Assembly (NCBI RefSeq): GCF_910592395.1 | Contig: NC_088310.1 | Coordinates: 6,207,501 to 6,271,500 of the forward strand | Origin: Lineus longissimus | Taxonomy: Eukaryota; Nemertea; Pilidiophora; Heteronemertea; Lineidae | DNA length: 64,000 nt | Direction of reading: 5' to 3' | Part shown: positions 37,801 through 52,800 of the stretch, piece by piece | How the letters are laid out: the number at the start of each line of letters is the position of its first letter | Numbering within the stretch: the stretch's first letter is position 1 | Position numbers and translations under genes: made by a program | Notes under the pieces: model-generated | What the model saw: the letters and a program-made list of their open reading frames with translations, nothing else | Told to the model about the DNA's origin: nothing | The model's database searches: none

Positions 37801-40800
37801 GCATAGAATAATCTTTTTCTTCATCTGTATCCTATTCAATACGTATTGGGAGAAACATCGTCGATCTGTATGTAATACGGAGAAGTCATCCACTGGGTAT
37901 AGCATTTGGACTAAATTTAGGCGGTGTAAGTCCATATCTTCTTTCTAATGGTAGTATGATGGTAGTACAAGGCGATTCCACTATTTGCTGAGAAGATGAA
38001 GAATGTAAATATGACTTACCCCTGCTGTACAAGGCAACAGCCATCTGCTGAAGGAATGCTTGGTAATTTAAAGCTATCTGCAGGACATTTCAAGTTTTGG
38101 TCTATCTCCTCACACTCAACTTTAGCACATGGGTCATCTGGAGGGAAAAGATGAGAAAATCTGTAAATTTTATTATCAAATGGACATTTGAGTACATTTT
38201 CAGATGCCTGACATACTGCCTGTCATGAAAGAACACTGTAAATATACTTTTGATGACCGGCTGTTACTGGCATCATCCTCCTTTAAAACTGCTTTTGATC
38301 CAACATAAACTTCTATTATCTTATTATATTACACGCCTGAAAGAAAGAATGGACATTCATTATACATAATCACAGGTGCACATGAAATGGTATGGTAAAT
38401 AGGTATAAATCATAAGTTACTGAAATATTTCTAATGTTTTTCTTTTTTTAACTTTGTTTGGAACAGTTGGCCCCTTACTGACCCTGTCAGGGAGATGTTG
38501 ACTCATTGGAACTAAATACCGAACAATTAAAGAGAAAATAACCACAACCAAAGTCCACAACATCTCATAGTTCAGCCGAAGTAAACTAAGCTCTGGGCAG
38601 AAATATCTTACTAAATGACAAAAGGATGACAAAAACATGGCTAAGAAAGCTTGAAAACATGATGAAACCCTACACATATCATTTGATTATTTAGTTCTTT
38701 TATGCTCTGACTCAACAAAGAACAAGCCCAGCCAGGAAAACACGGTGTAACTTCCATTAGAAGACCAATTCCTCCAAGTTATGGACACATTTCTTCTCCC
38801 ACCTGAACAACCAACAATTTAAGCAGATTTGTCCAGAAGCCAAACAAGATTGTTCTCAATTAAATATCTCTTGGCTGATAGCAGCAAGCAGGTAATGAAT
38901 CAACCAGGAAAATATTGCGACAGCGTAAGCAAAAAACACAGAAATAACACCCCATTCAGAACCCACAATGACGCAAAACTGTGACCCCTTCACCTTTAAC
39001 AGAATGACAAATTTCACGACACAATTTTATGGGTTTTTTAAATCTGAGGTTGCTAATGTTGATGCTGCTGATGGTGTAGTGTTGGCATTGCATCAAATCA
39101 AACAACTGATGGAGCTTTCAATCTTGCTAATCGTAGGGTATTTTGAGAAATTTGATGGTCTAAGGGGCAGATAATTTGAAAACAACGATTAGAATGGTAA
39201 ACATGGTTGTCTGGTGAACACGACAAGGTGCATGGAAGGTTTTATAGACTAGAATTCATTACGCAATGTGTGTTTTCAGCCTTTTAGGATTGGCCCAGAG
39301 AGTGTCCATTAGGGTAAGCCTGCATGCCAGAGATGAGTGCAATAATCAGCGACGACAAAAAATTGCCTCTGGCAATGCATGGAACCTTCACTGTGACAAT
39401 AATTGTCTCATCCATCTCCTTGATGTTTACAACCTGAGACATCAGCTTCTTCATGATTCTTCTTCTTCTTCAGCATCAGCTCTTTACTTATTGTTATTCT
39501 TAAGGGTCTTCCTCCTCCAAGGTGGAATGATCATTTTTACGTGCCACTTAAGTTAGGCACCAATTGGGTTTATTGGCCTGGTGACTCCATCTTTGACCAG
39601 AGGTAGAGTCCACACAAGCTGTATTCATGTTTCTCACCAGATACAAGGAACCTCAGTATTAATGTCTCATTCATGGGACTGTGAAGAGCCAGGAAAATAA
39701 GTTACTTCGAAGCCCTTTATCCAGAGTTACAATAATAGGTTCTCCCAGATATCAAACCATAGTGTGATAGCCAGGAGTGTTACATTGTGTATCAGGCTCT
39801 TTATTATAAATGATGAAGATGAGGAGTACAAAACATTCTTCATGTTTATCTATTCTTGCAAGGAGTAATTTTGTTTCCCCGATAATCTTCTTTGCCCTGT
39901 CAACGAGAGTAAACAAAAACATTGCCTTTTACTTTAAAGCTTGTTCTATTTTCCACCACAAGAATAGCTTCAAAGCTAACCAAACAAGCCTTTGTTCACA
40001 ATCAAACAACCAAAGTGATTTTTGAAGTTGAAAGTCAATGTTACCACAAACCAGTAAACTACTAAATTTACTTAGAACTCTGAAGAAGGATTCAGGTTTA
40101 TGCCTTAGTCAACTCTTGTTGCTAAATTAAATACACTGCATTCTTTGTGAAATCAGAAAGCTCTTATTTTCCAAATAAATACATTGTTTTTCAAATACCT
40201 TTATAGTAGTTGCGACCTGCAATTATGATCGCACATAACAAAATCACTTCTTTGCTGTGGTCATCGCAGGTATCTGCAACAAGATTCAGTGATCGCAGGT
40301 CAATATCAAACCCAGTGATATATGTTTTACCTGCAGACAAGAGATAATATTGTTGCAAATTGCAGGTCGCAGCAACAGAAATTGCTAGTTTGTGCGAAGC
40401 ATTAAAAGGTATGGAGATCTTGAGATTATCACACTCATGCAACCCTGGGAAAACAAGGCATCGATTTCAATCCAAAGAATACATAATCTCAATGCAGAGA
40501 ATGCTGATACTGAAAAAATAAAATACTCCACATTCACTTATATGAGGTCAGTGACAAATATTCATTTCCTGCCCATACATTACTCAACAGTCAGAGAAAT
40601 ACCACGTCAATTGGCAGGTGAAGATATGGGCGGTGCACCAGGCGCAAACCCCTCATTTGAGGAACTGTGGAACAGTCTTCTTTTTCTCTTCAGGATCAAG
40701 CCCTGATCAGGCTAATAGGCCAAGATCCATGCTGAGCAGAAAAGGTTCGGACTGGATGATTCTTGAAAATTGACAGACCTTATACAGGAGAGAAGAGAGT

Positions 40801-43800
40801 GCAACTAACAGGTGGTTGTTCCTATGAAGGTGACAATGGAGTGATGATAAAAATAATCTAATGTTGCATGTGACAATATCTAATACGCTAATGGAACATG
40901 AGAAAGCAACTGACAAATGAGAACAAACCTTCAGGAGAATCTCTGCAATTGCTTTTTTATAAAGGAAAGAATAACACATAATGAATAATCCAAGGTGATG
41001 ATTGTATGAATAAGGAGACGTGATGATTGAACACAATGATGTTTATTCCTGTAGCTCTGTAGACAATCTGTTCTTTGATATTGTGTTATTTAGAGACTAT
41101 CAAAGCATTGGAATCTGATTCTCCAGATTTATGCTTTGAAGTCAGTCATTAATTTGTGAGGCTTTTGAAGTGACTGTGCAGGCACGGATACTGACCTGGA
41201 TGTTTGAATGGAGAAGCAAAAGGATGGCATGGTATGAAGGTATAGTCTCAATAAACATGATTAAGAAGAAAATACGAAAATAATGAGACTATTTTCTGAG
41301 TATCATATAGAATGGGGGATACAAAGCTGATTTCAAGGCACATGTACATCAATGGTTGTTGGAAATCGCAGCTGACCAGCTCCAAACTTATCCAAACTAA
41401 GCATGGCGAAAAGGTCATTACTATATAGCAAGCTGAGTTATTTTGGTGTTAAAAAGTTTAAGGCAGCAAGCACAAGCTGCGATCTACATCTAGGCTTCTT
41501 GAAGGATGTATCTGAGAATCTGTGTAGCCATGGCCACCAGTTCCATCCCAGCAAGGAAGACAGATATAGCTATATAAGCTATTAAGCAAATTGTCAAAGG
41601 AAACACAATATCGAGAAAAATACCACGCATCATATCTTTATCCTTATCAAATTTCAAAGGCTTTATTCTTACAGGTGTTTCCTAAACCTTTTTGAAATAA
41701 ACACAGTTACCATGGCAATTAGAAGTACTTCTGACGGCAGCATTTTATAAAGTTTGTTCCTCGGAAGACGGGCTTTAAAGTGCTTTCAACTTCACACAAT
41801 AGGAACCGAAGTAAAGATCTGAGAGTCTGCACTGAGGGAGTTGAGGAGGTGGGCGAATGTACCTGCACAAAACTTTTGATCGTTCTTTAACATACATTGA
41901 TCCTATCCCGAAAACATAAAGTGTGAAATTGATATCTGATAAATAATTTTAAAAAGACAAAAATAGATCTGTGCTTAATGAAGATCTGTGCAAACGAACT
42001 CTCTAGCCATCTCCAGGCTTGACTGTATACAGGAAGAATGACCTTCTTCTAGAGATGTTTGCTAAGCGAGTTTCCTACCCCTATTTTAACCAAGAAGGAG
42101 ATGTGGAGTGTAAGCAACATGCATCTGTAAGATTCTACAAAATCCGTCATTTACAGAAAAGAAGAGGCCTTCATAACACCATAGCAACTCTCCACGAGCA
42201 CCATGAGCTATCGGAAGAGTAAGTTACCAAGGTGACAAGGATGTTCGTCGAACAATAGTGATGACATTTCAGTCGAGTTTGAATCTTTGGTTACAAACTT
42301 TTCATTGTTTCTTCAACCAAACCTCTCAAGATGAAAATACACTTCATCAACTTCTTCAAAATGTTTCCTTGCAGATAAGACACTGAAAATTTTGAAACTA
42401 CATTTCAGTCTAATGAGAATGTTTCGTTACAAACTCTTCATCACCTTCTTTAAAATCACCCTAGCATGAAAAGACATAGGCCAACAGCAACTGACGTTCA
42501 GCCACATGTGCCATGGCTAATGGTACACACGACAGAAAAGTAACCACGGTGACAAGAAATCCACAATGTCAGCATCTCTTTCTCCTGCTAGATCTGATGA
42601 CGATGGAAGCTATACAGATCCCTATAACTGGTTAAAACTGGCAGACAATCCAATGCATCTGCGGCAAAATCTTGCCAGTAAGAAAATAAGAGACTTATGA
42701 AGCATCCCTTCATCAACAAGTGCTGTAGCAAACAGTCACACGAAAGTTACCAAGGTGACAAGATCACCGATGTTACGAGAATGAAAGATGTACGCTCTTG
42801 AATGGATTATCAGTTTGCTAACAATAATATAATGATTTTCTGCAATCCATGTAGGCATAATACAAAAAGCAAGAGGATTTCAAGCATCTCATGGCCTTGT
42901 ATGCGTTCATCTTCTGGCACCAATGATTACCGACAAATTAAGGTGAAACTATAGTGACTCCATTTTGCCAATCTTAGGAACACCAGAACACTTTCAAACA
43001 CCGAAAATCGGGCAAGATATGGTCCGCAGGCCATGCAGACCAAAGGTGACAATGTCCTCAGAGTACTCCTTATTTTGCCATTTTGTTGGTTTTTGATGAG
43101 TTCTGGTGTAGATTGGCAAAATGGAGACACTATAGTTTCACTTTAACGATACTGGCTCAAATGATGTCAGTATTTCTATTGGTACAAGGTTTTTTCTTCA
43201 AATGTACCCTGAAAGTTTCGAAGATATAGATCTAACCAGCAATTAGTTGTCAAGATGGTCAACAGGATAAGGATCTAGAATGTCATATTGTAAATTATGT
43301 CAACATAAGTGACAAAGCAGTTCATACCAATTGGTAATAATTCAAATTACATCCTTGACCATAAATAAAGTTCAATAGGAACGTTTTGTGCAAATTTCCT
43401 TAATGATTTTGATAGCTTTTACTACTGAATAAAGTGACCTCTTCCTGTACCTTTCTAATGTATTTCCCTAATATTATAATACTTGTGAATTATCCGTGCT
43501 TGAACACAATTTTTGAGGAATTTTTAAACTTGACCCCGCTCCAAAAATATTGAGCACTTGTTTACTGCTTATAGTCTTCTCATAAGATTTACCTTGCATA
43601 ATGCAGCAAAAATATCCTTTAAACTGTGTCGGAATAAAAACACCCGATGGGCTCTGATAATTATTATGACAAACTAAAAAAAATCAAATACCAGTTGCAA
43701 AGAAGTGCACCTGACAAAATACATCAAAGATTCCGTTTATAGATTCCTGTTATCTTACATTTTCAAACATGATTATGTTCTAAAGAGGCTTACATTTTGA

Positions 43801-46800
43801 CAAAGCCCATTAGTATTATCAACATGGCCTATATCGCAATCTGCCAACATAACAAATGAAAATCATGGAGAACATAGGCCTTCTTTCATGTTATTTAGCA
43901 TCTAAAGGGCCTTTCCAGGAAGAAGGGGTCGGGAAAGGGAATAATTTCCTTAACATGAACAATAACAGCAAGGCTTGCTACTCTACTTTGATCTTGGTGC
44001 AAAAACATGATCGCTTTAGAAAGATCTTTATTGCAAAATAGTTCGAGGTAATGCCTAAGGATATAAAAGAGAATTAACTCAGTGAAATTCTTAAGAAAAT
44101 ATTTCAATTTGGTAGCTTTAGGTTTCAAAAACCAATGGCGGTAAGATATACCGATGGTGCTGTTCTGAAATAGGATACAGACAGACAGACGACCACAACA
44201 TCGGAGGCCGGACACTGCAGTATTATAGACTCCCCCACCATGAGCCAAAAATAGCCTGTGTTCTAATTGCCACCCACTTGAGTTCACAGTTCATTTTGAA
44301 GCGTCAGATAAATGTAAACTTTTCTTTAGCTGTACTTGTTTTGAGGTAAATCACATTCATCAACACCGAAGAGAGATAGTTGTCTTTGTTAGCCTTCAAA
44401 AAAAGCAGGTGAGACGACATAAGATTGAAACGGTAGCCTTATATTCCTGACAACACCTTTTTAAAGCAACATGCTGGAGATATTCAATTTGCTGCTCAGC
44501 TGATAACTGCAGATTTCTTGCTTGACATCCCCTGAGAAGCAACTGTCATTGAAGGCTAACAAGATGTGGGTGGTCATATAAAAAGGAAGTTACATTTCAT
44601 ATTATCGATATCAAATTTTCACCACTGTTAGATTTGATATTACACATAGCAATATTCCAAGTTTTATGTTAAGTTAATTACGAAATAAAGAAATGTAACA
44701 TGCATGATTACAGCTCCAGATAATGAAATTCAATCAGTAAAGTAAATTTTCTTAGAGAAGTTCACTGAACCTAATTTTGCAGAAAATTTAATTTTGAACA
44801 CGCCAAATGAATATCTTTTTTCAGAAGAAACACACAAAACTTGATAATGCAATGAAATTCTTGGATATTACCAGATTTGCAGTTGGCCTGTACAACGTCC
44901 ACTAAAGCCATTATTTTTTTCAAAAAGGTTGTTAGAATAAAGCCACTCATCAGAAACATGAGGGTCTGTTCTAAAAGTGGATTCCCAGAACAACAACTCA
45001 GTCCAGAGGAGGCTTTGGTAATTTTGAGAAGGTCAATCTGACAAAAAGACAGGCAGTGGTAAGGTAAAACCAGCCAAAAACATGTTACATGACCAAAGGC
45101 GAATTGATAACCTTTCTAAGTGACATTCACATCATAGAGATGGTATCCTTTTTCTACCCATTTACCCATCCTCTTGTGAACCATCTCAAAGTTACACTCA
45201 TCTGTCCAGCGGGGAAAAATCTCCAACTTCCCACAAGCTCAACTTTGATGCTGTTCCCAAATACATGTACTACGTGATTCCCAGTAGGAACAATCAATGG
45301 TAAAATGGTTGATGACCATAGTGGTGAAATTGCCGGAGAGGTGTTTTCAAACATTATAAATAAGAAATGAAAAACCCCAACCCATATGAGGTATGGATAG
45401 CATGATCAAAAAGTTGAATTGTTTACAGTGCAACAACTGCAAATTTACCCCACTTAGATTATGCGCAGCATACATTGAGGGGGCGGTCGACGATACAGTG
45501 GACAATAATGTGACGGAGGCGGTGGAAATCAACCAAGAACATAACTGGCGGCATGATTATTACTTTTCATGTTTGTAGAGGTATGTCCTGATGGGTATAA
45601 ACAAGCTTTCAAGAAGTTATTCTCACATCTTTTGAGATATTGATGAATGTCGTAGACAGGTGGCCATTCTTCACCCAGTATTGAGAAATTACGCCTTTCT
45701 GGTTAGAAGCTGGTATAGTATTTTTTACAAATAACAGGAAAATATGACAAGCTTCTGTCAGAAATGTCAATGAGGAAACAGATAATGATAAACATCTCAA
45801 CCAACTATTTCTCATAATGATAGGTTACTCTGGCTTGAATGTGCAATTTCCACAGTACTCCAATGTTTATGCCTCCTTAGCTGTCCGTCCCATTGTTTCT
45901 CAGTTGGCTCTGTGTGATGGAGCTCATGAAATGTTGCATGCATAGCTTCCTGTTCTAGGGAAAACTCAGACAAATCTATTTCAAACTTTCAGTGCTGGAC
46001 AAACCACGGAAATCACGAAATAATGTGACCTTCTTACATTTCTCAGGTCACCAGTGAGATAAATAGATTTTGGCTGCATATGGTCATGTCAAGACTCATA
46101 CAAACTCAAAATGAGACAACAAAATGATAAAACAGTACATTTTCAAATGAATAAATCAAGATGCAATGGGATTGAGACACATGTCCGGTTGGCATTTCTA
46201 AGGATATGTGCATTTAAAGCTGACGTGGTATTTTGTTCATATTAGTGTTGGAATGGCCAGTATGTGCTTTTTTGCTTTGAGAGGAATTCCGTTTGCCAAT
46301 CCTCCAAAACACCTTTTACCTTCTATTCAAATATCGGCAACACCTGACTTCAGACAGACATCACTAAATGACATGTACAGAATGTCCCAAAATATATCAG
46401 CAGTATGCAGGTATGTGGATATTGTGTTTGTTTCCCAGTCTAAAAATTCTATGATAAGATTCTATTTTTGGCAAAATGAACTGAGGTAGACACTGGAGAT
46501 ATGAAAATACAGAAGAATTTTGAAGTTTAAAGGTTCTGACAATCTCAACCAAAGTTTGATAGAAATACTAATACATCATTGTTACCCCAGTACGCATTTC
46601 ATTACTGGACATTGGGCCAATTCAAACTGGAATTGACTTGATGTGGGTGTTTTAAAAAGATACCTGATGGCATTACTGACAGGACATCATGTTAGATAGG
46701 TAATGGAGTGGGAGTGAAGATTCTTAGTGTTCATTCTAGTTTTTTCTGCTGCTTCTAGCAGGAAGCAATGATAAGCGATCAGCAGAACCACTGCTTGAGT

Positions 46801-49800
46801 AACTCGACACTGCTTTTAGTTAACAGGTGCCCATTGATTTAAGTTAAGATATCTGCTCAATACACTGTTGCTTATAGCAAGAATGACTAAGAATGTGATA
46901 GTAGTACTACAGCATCTCATCTTGCACTAGGTATCAATTCTGACAATAGGAGGCTTTTACAACATTAATCGGTTCCTATCCAATGGCTATCGCTCCTATT
47001 AGCTGGGTGTTCCTGGATTTTTGTCACAAAATTCTTGCCTTAAATGGTCATGTCCCAAGCACGCACACAAAAGAACGAACCATTCCACCATCAAGAAGGA
47101 TACTTACTTATTGGTCTGCATTCATAAATATCACAGCATCTTCCCGGCACTCCGGTATTCCTGCTCGTCACTACTTTATTGTATCCCGCTGAACACACAG
47201 GATTCAAACATTCCAAGTAGTTGCAAACACATTTGGCAGCCGACGGGCAACATTCACCAGGTAAAATGTTGCCCCCGATAGCTTTAGAATCCGACGGACA
47301 TCTTGGAGCAAAGACGACCTGACAGCGTATGTCGGCACATGGATCAATCTCTTCCTCTGTAAAGATAGAATTTGTAGATTTGGTAAACTTCTTGATTTTG
47401 GAAATGTTGCAGGTGAGCATATTACAAATCGTGGTGAGAACAACAAAACTAGCAAATAACAAGAAAATATTCTAATTCTTCTTCTTCTTCTTCTTCTTCT
47501 TCTTAATCTTCTTCATCATCATAATCAGCCAAATCTGGATAAATACATAAATTCCATTCTTGTATTACCGTCTTGCTGGCCTGTTCATACACATTGTCAC
47601 TTTCTTATAAACTGATAGCACTATAATGATGCGTCCAGACACTATAAAGACACTAATGGAGTCTGAAAGGCAACTGGCCTTGTTATCCATCTTAAACATG
47701 TTTAAGGAGATTTACTTTTGGCTGTCTTGCTCCTTACTAGAAGGAGGAATGCTAGACATTGACGAAATCAAAGGTTCTAATACCTTCGTGTTCACACCCC
47801 AGATTTAACTTGTCTTTTACTATGTATCGATGCATACAATTGATGTGACACTGACAGTCAAAATAAAGTGGTTTCATGTGACACATCACACAAAATTTGG
47901 TAGCAATATATATATGAATATCTCAGTCACCACACTGATGGGAGTGGTATCCAAAATGAAGCTCATTACTTAAGCTTTTACATGAGCACGTAGATAGATA
48001 ATTCACAAGTCTCAAAAGTAATTTACCACCTGTTACTGCGTGATGAGTTGCATTGTAGATGGCGATGGGTTTCTGTCAAATCTAAACTGAATGCAGCTGG
48101 AGCATAAACCATTCTTGACAGTGTGAAATCATGCTTGTTTACCTTAGAAACTGGAATGTTTTACCTTGGAAACCACAAGGTGTGTTTCAGAAGAAACACC
48201 AACAACTTCCTGTTCCAGCGTCATTCAGTTTGATGAATGAGTGTGGTATCGCAGGAGTAATCATAAACTTCACAGGTTACATACTGATAATATATCCTTC
48301 ACCACGTTTCATAGTTTACACTTTATTAATGTTTATAAGATCATACACAGCAGAACAAAAAACTTCTTTGATCTTCTCAAAGGCAGACGAGTTCAATTAA
48401 GTTAACAAGTGAAAAAAGAACAGCTCTAGTTTACCAAATCCTATTAAATGTTAACTTTAGTCACTTAAGTGAAACCATTACTGGTACATGTACAATAAAT
48501 TGACTCTTTTGCCAACTAATTTTAAAGTCTAGTAGCTTCAAGGTATTTCAAATACGTGCGAAATTTCCTAGCAGGTCCATGTTTTTAGTTTAAGCGGGTC
48601 ATAGTTTTCAGTTATTTATTACAGTGAAGCCACTGCGATATTTCAAGTAACAAAGCATAACAACAAACTTCAATTGTGACAAATTCTTTAGGGTCACTGG
48701 GTAATTCAACAGTCTTCCTTACACTCACCCAATCCTGATATCTATATTGATAGCTTTGGCCTAACCTAATTGTCCGCTTCCTCAGGTGAGATCAGTCACG
48801 TTTTTAAAGAAATGTCAGTAGTAAAGAATATGTGCCTCATTTTTTACCCTCTGAAACACTGTACCTCATTGCAACACAAAAACTGCACCAATTTTGTGTT
48901 GCAACCACAACTACGGCTCGAGTTGGTGTTAAATATGGAAGTGGTCAAAAAGTAGTTTCAGGGTGTTTAGAATAGAAGTTGATACCTCACTGTCACTATT
49001 AGATGTCCAAACACTGCTCAAGAGGATCAGCCATTTCACCCCAAACCTCAGAGAGACACCCCCATTTTGGCCTGCATTTTAGCTCCACCCATCAAGCAGT
49101 ATTTGGCCAATTGGTGAGACAACCAACATCTCCAGTTGGGTATCGCTTCGTTAAACTAATGGAAGAACACAAAAACTCAACTAAACACTTGTAATGTCTG
49201 CTAGTTATCATTGACGTCATTTGAAAGTGATCCAAGAAAGATATGACATGATTTAAAAGTGTTCCTGGTGATAATCTAAACATTGTACTTAAACGATGAC
49301 AAATTCTCATAACACATCACCATGACCAAGCAATTACCATAAGAAATAGGCAACCATTTATCATCTGGGAATGCTTCAAACACATTAAATGATGATCAAA
49401 AAAAGAAAATGTGATTAAAAAACTGCAAACAAATCTTCCTTAGTTTATTTAAAGGTTAGATGTGCAAGAAAAAAGAAGTTCTGATGAATATTATGGACGT
49501 CCATTCTTGGTCACAATTTAATTTTTGTTGGTGTCTAACCTTGAAAACTACAGAAGAATCAGGGGCAGATTTTCTCCAATAAGGGGGGGGGGGGGGTGCA
49601 CCACTCTGTATCCACGGCTGAGATTTCAAGAAAACCACTACATCGAGATCTGCAAGAATCATTTGATTGGTTCATTCATAACCTTCATCCTATTTCCTCC
49701 CAAAAAGCTGCAGAAAACAAATTTACCAAATTGACAGAGTTCCAATGCTGTTGGCTATAGCTAACACACGCAGGAATTTGAAGAAGGTCTCAAAGAGAGA

Positions 49801-52800
49801 ATCAGCTACAGAGGGTATTTTCACTGAGGACAGACATTTTCACCATTACCCCAGAGACTACTCAACATTGCAATTTCTGAAAACAAAATCAGATAGTGTT
49901 CCCATTAAATTGCCAACTTCAACCGAAGTTTTAATTTCTCCAGGGAGATGGATCTAAAGATTTTGGTTGCTAGGTGCTGCTGACGTCAACAATCAACAAT
50001 GCCAAGAGTATTGGTATATTGACAGTCTCTAAATCCCCAGCAACTTTGTCAACTTCATTCATGGTCTCTGACAAAGGGAATCTGATAAACATGTATGCTT
50101 TATTTATCATCCCTTCTGGCAGTTTACAATGACACATTAATTAACAGCAAAACAGAACATTAATCCTGTTCCTGTGAGTGTTTTGAGTGTTATATTGATC
50201 GATTACGCGTCAATCGCATAACCGGTCAGGGCTCGACATGGTGCCAAGCACGAAGCTGTCTACCTTCAGTTCATAAAGGAAATTCCTCCAGAGTGGATGG
50301 TTCCCAAAAACAGCAAAATCATCGAAAAAAGTCTTGTTTAGGTAACCATATCAATTTGTCATAGTGCATCAGTCCATTTGTTTCAAAGCCTTGTGTAAGA
50401 AGAGAATGCTACTTAGACCTTTCCTTTAATGATACCAGCCATGGAACATATACGATATACCCTCTTGATCAGCTTATTGAGCGCGAAAGTATCATCTACC
50501 CACACAAATGTATCAGCCCTTTCTGTCGTGCAAATGATGACACTTATGACCAGGGACAGTAACTTCAGAACTTGGAACTTTCACCTCATGACGACTATTT
50601 GCATAAAAAGGGATAAACAACCCACACAGAATGTGAAACCTTCTTTTATGTTGCTACTTTTGCATATCTTGTGAGGCGACACAGGTAATTTGTCCTGAGA
50701 GTATCTGGTCCGTTAACTTCTCCGCCCAGAGTGATAAAGAATACACAGCCCACACAGAGAACTTTCTTTTAGTCGGGGAGTGGATGCTAACGAGGAAATG
50801 TACCGTTGGTACTTTGGGGAACAATTTCTTAATGCTGTCAAGCCATCAGAGTGAAATGCCATGCTGATGAGGAAATGTACCTTTGGCATGTTTGGGAAAA
50901 ATTCCTTAATGCTGTCAATCCATCAGTGTGAACTATCTCAAATCCACTAAGGATTCAGCACATATCCTATTCACCACATCACCCTTTGATATTCGATACT
51001 TTCTATGGTGTAAATTTGGTTTAAAATGGCTACACCTTTCCACAAGACAGGTTCGATCATTAGAGCAGTAGTGGTGAATATAGGAAAATAGGAATACTAA
51101 GAAAGGTACTGCATGTCAAAGCACACAAAACTGCCCACTGAAACTTTCAGGGTATGAGATTAAGAAGACCCCACTTCAGAGAAAAGTTAGTAAATCCCGG
51201 CAAGTGTAACGGGGCAGGTCAGCAGTTATTACCAGCAGTCACTGCGAAAATACTGTCACTTGGAATAGTACCCAACTTACATTAAAAACTGCCAGAATTA
51301 CAGGTTATATGGCACATTACACATTTTCTTAAGTTGAATCCGGTGCAATGTCAAAACAGCACCAAACATATCTGTATTTTCATCCATGGTTGATGGCCAC
51401 CACATTTGCACAGACCAAAGGAATGTCAATTTGATCAATGGATTTAGTGAGAGTTAATCGATAATAAGTCATGTTTGTCTAAGTCATCCATCATCATAAA
51501 GGTCATGCAATGTTAAAAGATTTAAGAACCAACTGTTAGAAAAGTGGTTTTGATTCATTTCCGAAGAAATGATTATGCAATTTTTTACCCCTCTTGAAGT
51601 ATGCGAATCCCACTAAAACTTGGGGGTCAATCCCAATAATTCTGGCTGTATTTAGTCTATCGTGGCATCCCAAAAAAGACTGTTTCCCCCACTCTCAATT
51701 GACTACTCATTGGCTTGAACAACATGCATGGCATATATTGCAAATTACAGCAAAATGGTGCATCGCTTTCTCGATATTCTGCATCAGACTATAAACAGAG
51801 CAAAAATCAGAGAGCAACAAATGTATATTTATGTTGGATTTTTCACCATTTTCAATGCTAAATCAGATGGAAACCACTGGGAATATGAACAGTTAACTTA
51901 GCTAAGAGTATTGGAAAAATGCTGCTAATTGGCTGAATACTACCCGGAGTACATGCAAGGCAATAATTTAAGAGATTAACCGAATGTTATATGGCTGGCA
52001 ACTGTGGCATCAAGAGGTTGTTAGCATGTGTAAGTGCACTGGAGTGTTGATTCTATCAAGAGGGGACTCTACTTAAACTAATGCCTGTATAACTGAAATA
52101 GTTGCATCCACCCAAAACTAACATGATTCTCAATGTGACAATCAGGCATAAGATATCTTCACCCAACATGTTTTGGTTTCCCCATGCAAAAATAACTTCC
52201 AAAGGACTGTGACTTCTCCAGACAAGATCCTAGAAGCAAATTAATGAGTAGTTTGAAATACTAGCATCCATCCCCAAAACACATGCTTCAGCAGGCTAGT
52301 GCTTTCCTTGGGGGAAGACACTTCATTTCCTGAATATGAATACAACAGCAACTCGGAATGCTTGAGATCTTCTTCAGCCTCACCAATCATCATCATTCTC
52401 CTAATCACCTGAGCGATAAACCAGAAGCAACCTCCTCAGCTCCTTGGTATCACAATCTCTCTGATATGGCTCCCCAAGGGTACAATGGAGAGACAACGGC
52501 TTAAAAGCGATAAGACCTCAATTATGCTGAAGCTGACTAGTCTGACTGGTCTGGTTTTCTGCACGGTTGCCAGAAGGGAAACTGCTTCAAAAGATGTCTT
52601 GTGCAACTTATTGGTGCAATCCCTGCAATAGGTTTTGTAGTAAAACTGAAGATTTTCTACTTGTCCACAGGACAGCCACTTTACTTCAAATAGCTTGGCA
52701 GCATAGCCTTCAGAATGGGTCCCCTCTCAAGAACAATACATAAAGAATGATCAACTTTAAAAGCAGTATCAAGAAGTAAATGACAGACTGATAATCCCGA

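Larger units (their letters stand above)
32481..38019 (-). other. CRIM1 intron 3, remainder (5.5 kb)
   Basis: It holds a TTAA-flanked MITE (35454-35776), two 'caagaggc' repeat motifs, and a diverged direct duplication at 36666-37209. No coding exon was recognised. Confidence 0.55.
38138..47107 (-). other. CRIM1 intron 2 (9.0 kb)
   Basis: It contains a SINE remnant (about 39615-39790) and a TTAA-flanked MITE (42938-43146). No coding exon was recognised. The plus-strand frame at 46208-46489 has no confirmed family. Confidence 0.55.

Noticed and set aside
46208-46489. Plus-strand frame with 'FALRGIPFANPP', reminiscent of carboxylesterase 'GIPYAKPP'
   Set aside because: The similarity is limited to about a dozen residues, with no catalytic motif nearby and no flanking exons. 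It is likely chance inside a CRIM1 intron.
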